NCBI GenBank assembly: GCA_021157445.1
Contig: JAGGWM010000041.1
Coordinates: 1-5,221, forward strand
From: Thermococcus sp.
GTDB taxonomy: Archaea; Methanobacteriota_B; Thermococci; Thermococcales; Thermococcaceae
Direction of reading: 5' to 3'
Length of the DNA stretch: 5,221 nt
Positions within the stretch are counted from its first letter, which is position 1. Each line of letters starts with the position of its first letter. The notes under the pieces are model-generated. The model was not told the DNA's origin and ran no database searches. It saw nothing but the letters and a program-made list of their open reading frames with translations. The translations under genes and the position numbers were made by a program. Positions 1-3,891 of the stretch are shown piece by piece.

Positions 1-943
1 CCGTTCCAAGGGTAATTCCCACTATAAGGGCAAGGAGAATATATGTCGTATTGAGATTTGTTTGTTGGGAAACCTGCTGTAGGGGATAAGTTCTAAATGC
101 AGAAACTATGTTAGCCGAATTTTGAGTTAAAACCTCCGTATAGTTTCTCCCGCTCCACATGATGGAAACTTCGACTGCTAAAACTCCTGCCCTTTTTGAA
201 AGCTCAAGGGCAGCATTTTTCAACTGCTCCGGAGAATCTTCGGAATATACTATCACATCAACGGATTTAGCAATCTCCAAGAGGTCATCTACACTCTTAG
301 CTGGGACTTCTTCTTCAGGCTTTATGGAGTCAACTGCCACAATTCCCATCCACTCCAAAGCATACTGTTGAGAGGGAAGTTCTATCACGGCCTTCTTTCC
401 TTTTAAGTCCAATTTTTGGTATGCCAAGATAATCCCATCCAGTTTTGCCTTAAACTCCGAAAATTGAGAATCTAAGAAGCTATAAGATGGGTAGAACTCC
501 ACTAGAACATCTCTTACAGTTTCTGCTATTGCAAGGGCATTATACGGATCCAGCCAGATGCCGTGAGGATTGTACTTATTATTGTACCATCTCTCGGGCA
601 GATAACGGAAGCCATGTTTTTGATAATCCTTTATCCCAAGAACTTTCCCTTTTAAGATGCCTTCTTGTTCAAGCTCTTCTATCTTCTCCTCACTGGGCAA
701 GTGGCTTATTGTAACTATAACATCTGCCCTTTGAAGTTCTTCAATCTGTTCTGGTGTAAGCTGGTATTGGTGCGGATCAACGCCAGGAGGGACGAGGTAT
801 TCCACTTGAACAGTCTCTCCAAAGGCCTCCTTGAGTATCTCAGCTATAGGAGATATACTCGTAACTACCAAAGGCTTCTCCTGAGCCAGGGTTAAAGGGG
901 ACAGCAGGATAAGTGTAAACAGCAACGTTGCTATCTTTTTCAT
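1..943 (-). CDS. ZnuA/TroA-like metal ABC transporter substrate-binding protein (3' end cut by window)
   Basis: Reading from ATG at 943 gives 314 residues open to the window edge; the stop lies outside. Residues 1-20 form a signal peptide (MKK start, hydrophobic LLFTLILLSPL core, likely cut after LTLA). The body follows the cluster A-I (Zn/Mn) binding-protein pattern: VTSISPIAEIL after the signal, DPHQY around His58, NPHGIWLDPYNALAIAE around His127, and a late YTEVLTQNSANI stretch. Such proteins capture metal outside the cell for an ABC importer. Residues about 300-314 (YILLALIVGITLGT) are hydrophobic and look like a C-terminal membrane anchor. Oddities: the usual third His motif is replaced by PSQQYALEWMGI (about 190-201), the final Asp motif is not evident, and there is no His-rich loop. 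The start is set by GGTGA at 950-954. The family call is firm; zinc as ligand is uncertain. Permease and ATPase genes would be expected beyond base 1, but cannot be seen. Confidence 0.85.
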   Translation of the reverse strand, partial: MKKIATLLFTLILLSPLTLAQEKPLVVTSISPIAEILKEAFGETVQVEYLVPPGVDPHQYQLTPEQIEELQRADVIVTISHLPSEEKIEELEQEGILKGKVLGIKDYQKHGFRYLPERWYNNKYNPHGIWLDPYNALAIAETVRDVLVEFYPSYSFLDSQFSEFKAKLDGIILAYQKLDLKGKKAVIELPSQQYALEWMGIVAVDSIKPEEEVPAKSVDDLLEIAKSVDVIVYSEDSPEQLKNAALELSKRAGVLAVEVSIMWSGRNYTEVLTQNSANIVSAFRTYPLQQVSQQTNLNTTYILLALIVGITLGT

Positions 944-949
944 TTTAGG

Positions 950-954
950 TCACC
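950..954 (-). promoter_or_regulatory. Ribosome binding site of the metal-binding protein gene
   Basis: On the minus strand AGGGTGACC precedes the ATG at 943 by about six bases. GGTGA matches the anti-Shine-Dalgarno of archaeal 16S rRNA and decides this start; no other in-frame start fits the signal peptide. Confidence 0.7.
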
Positions 955-974
955 CTAACAGAATTGGGATGAGG

Positions 975-984
975 TATTTTAAAG
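975..984 (-). promoter_or_regulatory. TATA element for the metal-binding protein gene
   Basis: The minus strand reads CTTTAAAATA, preceded by GAAAAA, which suits a TFB recognition element. Its centre (about 979) predicts a start of transcription near 953-956, just ahead of the GGTGA site, giving a leader of roughly 10 bases. This fits the short leaders of Thermococcales. The stronger TATA at 998-1007 could instead serve this gene with a leader of about 33 bases. Confidence 0.5.
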
Positions 985-997
985 TTTTTCAGAGAAA

Positions 998-1007
998 TTT
1001 AAATATA
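998..1007 (+). promoter_or_regulatory. TATA element ahead of hairpin element copy A
   Basis: TTTAAATATA preceded by AGAGAAA is a near-ideal archaeal TATA/BRE. No plus-strand protein gene follows. With the usual spacing of about 26 bases from the TATA centre, transcription would begin near 1028, exactly at the left edge of the repeated element at 1029. The core is palindromic (ATTTAAAT), so use by the minus-strand gene is possible and the direction is inferred. Confidence 0.45.
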
Positions 1008-1028
1008 ACGAAGAAAGAGATGTTATAT

Positions 1029-1102
1029 TTTTCTTTTGAAAGCCTCGCCCTTCAGGACGGAGAGGAAGTCAGCTCTGACTGCCATTGCTCTTTCCATTTT
1101 TT
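1029..1102 (+). ncRNA. Candidate small RNA with TnpB right-end / guide-RNA-like hairpin (copy A)
   Basis: Bases 1029-1068 match 3809-3848 at 32 of 40 positions, with the first 17 identical. The core at 1043-1062 folds as CCTCGCCC, loop TTCA, GGACGGAG, with two C-A mismatches. From memory this closely resembles the right-end hairpin of IS200/IS605-type elements, part of the RNA bound by TnpB, but no tnpB reading frame is present here. A TATA at 998-1007 places transcription start at about 1028, and T6 at 1097-1102 could end it, giving about 75 bases. An inverted repeat, GTCAG-CT-CTGAC at 1069-1080, directly follows the conserved block. The element lies antisense across the last codons of the 97-aa gene. 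It could alternatively be an inert insertion-sequence relic. Transcription and boundaries are inferred. Confidence 0.45.
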
Positions 1103-1362
1103 ATGTAGGGCTTGCCAATTGCTATGCTGAAGCCCTTAAAGGAATCATCCTTGCGGTGGAATTCCATAGCTAACGGCAGATTATTGTCTTCGTTTATTAC
1201 TATCCTAACGATTCTAGCACGCGAATGATCGCTCAGATATTCTTCCTTAAGCTCATCATAGTGTTCAAGAGCATCGTTTATCACATCCTCGTGCATCTCG
1301 TAGATTTCTCTGGAGTAGTTGCTGTGCTCCCTTATTGATTTTATCACATCCTCCTTATCCAA
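1069..1362 (-). CDS. Uncharacterised 97-residue protein
   Basis: I do not recognise this family. The first half (residues 1-48) is acidic and probably helical (KEDVIKSIREH, DALEHYDELKEEYL). The second half looks like beta strands (RIVRIVINEDNN, LAMEFHRKDD, GFSIAIGKPYIK). There is no signal peptide, membrane segment, Cys pair or obvious catalytic motif, so it should be a small cytoplasmic alpha/beta protein. The start is TTG at 1362: the in-frame stop of the upstream gene (1375-1377) bars extension, and GTGAT three bases before TTG is a usable ribosome site. It begins 12 bases after the phosphoribosyltransferase gene and is probably co-transcribed with it. Its last residues (SNGSQS) and stop are encoded within the inverted repeat bordering copy A, so the C-terminus may have been altered by that element. 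Confidence 0.7.
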   Translation of the reverse strand: MDKEDVIKSIREHSNYSREIYEMHEDVINDALEHYDELKEEYLSDHSRARIVRIVINEDNNLPLAMEFHRKDDSFKGFSIAIGKPYIKNGKSNGSQS

Positions 1363-1374
1363 GGTATCACAACC

Positions 1375-2022
1375 TTAAGCTTTGCGCCAAGATTGCCCAT
1401 CCCATTTAAATATTTTTCTCATCTGGGCAAATTTTAATGCCTCTTCCAACTTTTCCTTCGGGACTTCCATACCATGGAGCTCTTTAAACAGCCCAATTAT
1501 TTCATCTGAAGTGAGGGCTTCCTTTTCCTCAAACAGGTTGTTTACGAGGTTTATCATATCCTCAACAAAGTTCCACGGAAAGACTATCCACGCCCAATCA
1601 ATTTCCTCTCCAAAGTAATCGGGTCTAAACTTTGAGGTTTTTATTGTCAAAAGAGTTGCAACTTTTATTTCAGCTGGACTTTTGCCCTCAACGTAATTCT
1701 TCGCCAGAGTCAGGCTTTCTCCTGTATCTGCTATATCATCAACTATCAAAACTTTCTTGCCCTCAAAATTGTACTGGGTGCCATATTTCAATCTTGCCCT
1801 TCCATCCGGCGTTGCTGTGACCCCCCAGTGCTCCACTTTGAGACTTACAAGGTCTTTGACGCCAAGATAGTCACAGTATAGCCTCGCTGCAACCCAGCCC
1901 CCTCTTGCAAGGCCTACAACAACGTCTGGCATCCATCCTTCCTCAATAACCTTGAGGGCTCCTTCCTTAGCCCACTTCTCTATGTCGTCCCAAGAAGCCA
2001 AGTATGCTGGAAACTTCTTCAT
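1375..2022 (-). CDS. Purine-type phosphoribosyltransferase (Gpt-like) with C-terminal extension
   Basis: The 215-residue protein has a type I phosphoribosyltransferase core: VVGLARGGWVAARL at about 36-49 is the early strand-loop, and VLIVDDIADTGES at 91-103 is the PRPP-binding motif with its paired Asp residues. IVFPWNF near 146-152 resembles the base-binding segment of xanthine/hypoxanthine-guanine enzymes. These use PRPP to turn a free purine base into its nucleotide in cytoplasmic salvage; the exact base is not determinable here. Residues about 165-215 lie outside the core and look like three helices and a short hairpin (TSDEIIGLFKEL, KLEEALKFAQ, IFKWDGQSWRKA), possibly winged-helix-like. 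An in-frame ATG exists at 2082, but the TATA at 2052-2061 lies inside that extension and predicts a transcript start near 2031, so ATG 2022 (MKKFPAYL) is chosen. Followed by the 97-aa gene. Confidence 0.88.
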   Translation of the reverse strand: MKKFPAYLASWDDIEKWAKEGALKVIEEGWMPDVVVGLARGGWVAARLYCDYLGVKDLVSLKVEHWGVTATPDGRARLKYGTQYNFEGKKVLIVDDIADTGESLTLAKNYVEGKSPAEIKVATLLTIKTSKFRPDYFGEEIDWAWIVFPWNFVEDMINLVNNLFEEKEALTSDEIIGLFKELHGMEVPKEKLEEALKFAQMRKIFKWDGQSWRKA

Positions 2023-2051
2023 GATTTCCCTTACTGACGTTAATAAACAAG

Positions 2052-2061
2052 AAATATTTAA
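2052..2061 (-). promoter_or_regulatory. TATA element of the phosphoribosyltransferase gene
   Basis: The minus strand reads TTAAATATTT preceded by GAAAAGC. Its centre is about 35 bases ahead of ATG 2022, predicting a leader near 9 bases. It rules out the longer reading frame that starts at 2082. Confidence 0.6.
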
Positions 2062-2072
2062 GCTTTTCCCAC

Positions 2073-2098
2073 AGAAAAACATAGAAAAAGAACCAAAA
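2073..2098 (-). terminator. T-rich transcription terminator after the M20 peptidase
   Basis: Immediately after the peptidase stop the minus strand reads TTTTGG, then CTTTTTC, then GTTTTTC, with no hairpin. Runs of T on the non-template strand are the usual archaeal intrinsic terminator. It lies just before the next gene's TATA, so the two genes are probably separate units. Confidence 0.55.
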
Positions 2099-3418
2099 CT
2101 ATCCCCCGATCAACCTGAGTGCAACCTCTTTGTATACCTCTGGAAGAAGTTTAAGCGAATCTAAATCAACATATTCATTTGGCCCGTGAATGTTACCTCC
2201 TTTAGGCCCAAAGTCTATTGCCTTAACTCCATATGGTGTGAAAAACCTGGAGTCGGCCGCTCCGGGACCCTCTATGGGTTCAACCTTCTCCCCAAATTTT
2301 TCAAGTGTTTCAAGCATTGCCCTTACTATTTCATCCTCCGGATGGGTAAAGAGATATCCGGCTTTCTCATTACTCCTCACGGTAATTTCCGCATTGGGGA
2401 TGTTGAAAGCAACCACCTCGTCTATAGTCTGCTCGATATCTTCAGGGGAATAGCTCATCGCCCTTATGTCAAGCCTCAAAACGTGTTTGCCCTCGTTGAA
2501 TGAATAGAGGTTAGGAGTTATCGAGACTCCATAATCGCTGTATTTTTCGGCCTTTATCGGTGCCCTCACTAGGGGAACTATGGCCCTTAAAAGCCTTGTC
2601 AAGCCCATATCTACCTCAATTTCGTCTCCTTCTCCCGGTTCGAGGTATTTGAGGATTACCTCACTCGGCACAACGTTTCCCTTAATGAATTTTCCCTCAA
2701 GAGAAATTGCCAGAACATTTGAGCTTCTCAAAAAGTGCGACAGTGCTATCATCGGATGAGTATCAACTCCGGGAAGGAAATAAGCAGCGTGCCTCGTTTC
2801 AAGAATTGGAGTGCTTACCTTAAATTTTCTCTCCCTCAAGGTTCCCCTAAGCTTAACTTTTTCAGAAGGCACACTTATTGTGACTCCAAATCCCTTTCTT
2901 CTGCGTATTATAGGTTTCATTCCGATGCCATCTGCATTTATCATATATTCGGGGAGGTTATTTTTGCTCTTCAGCTTCTCCGCAATGTGCATTGCCAAAG
3001 CTCCGCCGATTTCTTCATCGCCGGTAAATGCGAATAGAACTTTTCCCTTAAGATTCATTTTTGAGAGCTCCCTTAGCGCAAGCATTATTGAGGCCACGTT
3101 CCCCTTATCGTCAGCACTTCCCCTTCCGTATGCTCTATTTCCCCTGATGGTCAGCTCAAATGGCTCAGTTTCCCACTCTTCTCTATTTACAGGGACAACG
3201 TCAAAGTGAGCCATGAAAAGGATTTTTGGATTTCCTTCTCCTATTTCTCCGTAGACTGCATAATAGCCGTCCTTCTCTATCAGCTCAGCTTCAATGCCCC
3301 ATGAATAGAGAGTATCCAGTATAAACCTTGGGCATTCCTTTGAGGGTCTTATTCCCTTTGTTGGGTCGTTTGTTGTATTGAATTTTACCAGTTCCGAAAG
3401 AAGTTCAACAACGTCCAT
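2099..3418 (-). CDS. M20 family zinc metallopeptidase / deacylase (ArgE/DapE/CPG2 class)
   Basis: The 439-residue protein carries the full di-metal set of the M20 family: MAHFDVVPV with His71 and Asp73, GRGSADDKGN with bridging Asp103, FTGDEEIGG with the general base and metal ligand at Glu135/Glu136, NADG with Asp163, and NIHGPNEYV with His411. The middle segment (about 185-320, including RHAAYFLPGVDTHPM) fits the lid/dimerisation domain inserted between two halves of the catalytic domain. Members hydrolyse peptides or N-acyl amino acids in the cytoplasm. Automatic labels such as succinyl-diaminopimelate desuccinylase cannot be supported from sequence alone, and no lysine or arginine pathway genes are adjacent. 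There is no signal peptide. In-frame ATGs lie at 3442, 3430 and 3418. The TATA at 3450-3459 is too close to 3442; GGTG at 3425-3428 supports 3418, while a leaderless start at 3430 (MVSPMD) remains possible. Confidence 0.92.
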   Translation of the reverse strand: MDVVELLSELVKFNTTNDPTKGIRPSKECPRFILDTLYSWGIEAELIEKDGYYAVYGEIGEGNPKILFMAHFDVVPVNREEWETEPFELTIRGNRAYGRGSADDKGNVASIMLALRELSKMNLKGKVLFAFTGDEEIGGALAMHIAEKLKSKNNLPEYMINADGIGMKPIIRRRKGFGVTISVPSEKVKLRGTLRERKFKVSTPILETRHAAYFLPGVDTHPMIALSHFLRSSNVLAISLEGKFIKGNVVPSEVILKYLEPGEGDEIEVDMGLTRLLRAIVPLVRAPIKAEKYSDYGVSITPNLYSFNEGKHVLRLDIRAMSYSPEDIEQTIDEVVAFNIPNAEITVRSNEKAGYLFTHPEDEIVRAMLETLEKFGEKVEPIEGPGAADSRFFTPYGVKAIDFGPKGGNIHGPNEYVDLDSLKLLPEVYKEVALRLIGG

Positions 3419-3449
3419 AGGCGACACCATTAAAATCTTCATCGAAATG

Positions 3450-3459
3450 ATATTTAAGA
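3450..3459. promoter_or_regulatory. Shared TATA element for divergent genes
   Basis: ATATTTAAGA on plus reads TCTTAAATAT on minus, so one site can serve both directions. Upstream of it on plus is CGAAATG, and on minus GTGAAAAT, both acceptable TFB elements. Predicted starts are near 3479 (plus, just ahead of GTG 3482) and 3428-3430 (minus, just ahead of ATG 3418). No other TATA is seen in the 63 bases between the genes. Confidence 0.55.
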
Positions 3460-3481
3460 ATTTTCACTCGGACTATAGCCG

Positions 3482-3745
3482 GTGGTGAAAGTGAAGCCAA
3501 AGCCAATGCTCTTTGAAGACCTGCCAAACGAGGTCATAGCTGCAGAAGAAGGAGATGAAGGAGTGGAAGAAGAAACTACAGTAGAGCAGTTTTTCGCCGA
3601 GACTAAGGGCAACACGCTTTATTTCTCATACACAACGACAAACGCAAAGATAACCATCGGAATAACCCACGACAAAGCCAGCCTCGAAGAAATGGTGCAG
3701 GCAGCAAAGGAGCTCTTGGCAGAGTTTAAGAAGAAAAAGGAGTGA
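3482..3745 (+). CDS. Small acidic uncharacterised protein (87 residues)
   Basis: I cannot name this family. Residues 1-9 are basic (VKVKPKPM), followed by MLFEDLPNEV, a strongly acidic stretch (EEGDEGVEEETTVEQF, about 22-37), a beta-rich centre (NTLYFSYTTTNAKITIGITHD) and a C-terminal helix ending in a lysine run (EEMVQAAKELLAEFKKKKE). There is no signal peptide or membrane segment; it is probably cytoplasmic and may mediate protein contacts, which is inference. Its codon use looks normal for the window. The start is uncertain: GTG at 3482, 3485 or 3491, or ATG at 3506. The shared TATA predicts a transcript beginning around 3479, so the first GTG would be nearly leaderless, while GGTGGTGA at 3481-3488 could act as ribosome site only for a start further in. 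Transcribed away from the peptidase and toward cysS. Confidence 0.72.
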   Translation: MVKVKPKPMLFEDLPNEVIAAEEGDEGVEEETTVEQFFAETKGNTLYFSYTTTNAKITIGITHDKASLEEMVQAAKELLAEFKKKKE

Positions 3746-3808
3746 GTAAATAGTCCCGACCTTGTTGAGGCTTTCGAGGACGTCATAACATCCAAATACT
3801 CAATTACA
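3746..3808 (+). pseudogene. Coding-like relic after the small acidic gene, start codon lost
   Basis: Directly after the TGA at 3743-3745 the same frame reads VNSPDLVEAFEDVITSKYSIT in Thermococcales-like codons, and continues open through copy B. The 87-aa gene's end supplies an AAGGAG ribosome site, and the codon where a start would stand is GTA, one base from GTG. No ATG, GTG or TTG occurs in frame before the hairpin element. It therefore looks like the N-terminus of a second operon gene, broken by start-codon loss and by the element at 3809. Alternatives are chance or a sequencing error in the start codon. I do not recognise a family. Confidence 0.35.
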
Positions 3809-3848
3809 TTTTCTTTTGAAAGCCTTGCCATTCACGGCAGGAAGGATG
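3809..3848 (+). repeat. TnpB right-end-like hairpin element (copy B)
   Basis: This is the second copy of the block at 1029-1068, in the same orientation: TTTTCTTTTGAAAGCCT is identical, the remainder matches at 15 of 23 bases. The hairpin pairs 3824-3829 with 3836-3841 (CTTGCC / GGCAGG, one T-G pair) around loop ATTCAC. The C-G pair 1046/1059 of copy A becomes T-A at 3826/3839, a compensating change, though one pair is weak evidence alone. Unlike copy A there is no good TATA 26 bases upstream, so any RNA would come from read-through of the small acidic gene. Origin from an IS200/IS605-type right end is inference by resemblance. Confidence 0.5.
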
Positions 3849-3856
3849 CTAGTTTG

Positions 3857-3891
3857 CTCTCCCTTTTATCAGGAGGAGGCTTTGCTAAAGC
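3857..3891. terminator. Two tandem hairpins between convergent genes
   Basis: CTCTCCC (3857-3863) pairs with GGAGGAG (3872-3878) with one mismatch around loop TTTTATCA, followed by perfect GCTTT-GCT-AAAGC (3879-3891), which spans the cysS stop. They lie where transcripts of the small acidic gene and cysS meet, so they may stabilise or end 3' ends. Neither strand has a long T run here, so the terminator role is tentative. Confidence 0.25.

Noticed and set aside
159..895. Plus-strand frames opposite the metal-binding protein
   Set aside because: The minus frame has a signal peptide, family motifs and a ribosome site and is open throughout; the plus frames are short and unrelated to any family I know.
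1020..1130. 36-codon plus-strand frame starting ATG, running through copy A (peptide begins MLYFSFESLA)
   Set aside because: Its ATG lies upstream of the transcript start predicted from the TATA at 998-1007, it has no ribosome site, and its Cys-rich end is antisense to the 97-aa gene. The FSFESLA stretch shared with copy B merely reflects the conserved DNA.
2811..3209. 132-codon plus-strand frame and other plus frames within 2186-3037
   Set aside because: They are antisense shadows of the M20 peptidase, whose catalytic motifs fix the true frame.
3619..3831. 70-codon minus-strand frame between cysS and the peptidase
   Set aside because: It is antisense to the well-supported small acidic gene for most of its length, and its start lies inside the copy B hairpin without promoter or ribosome site.
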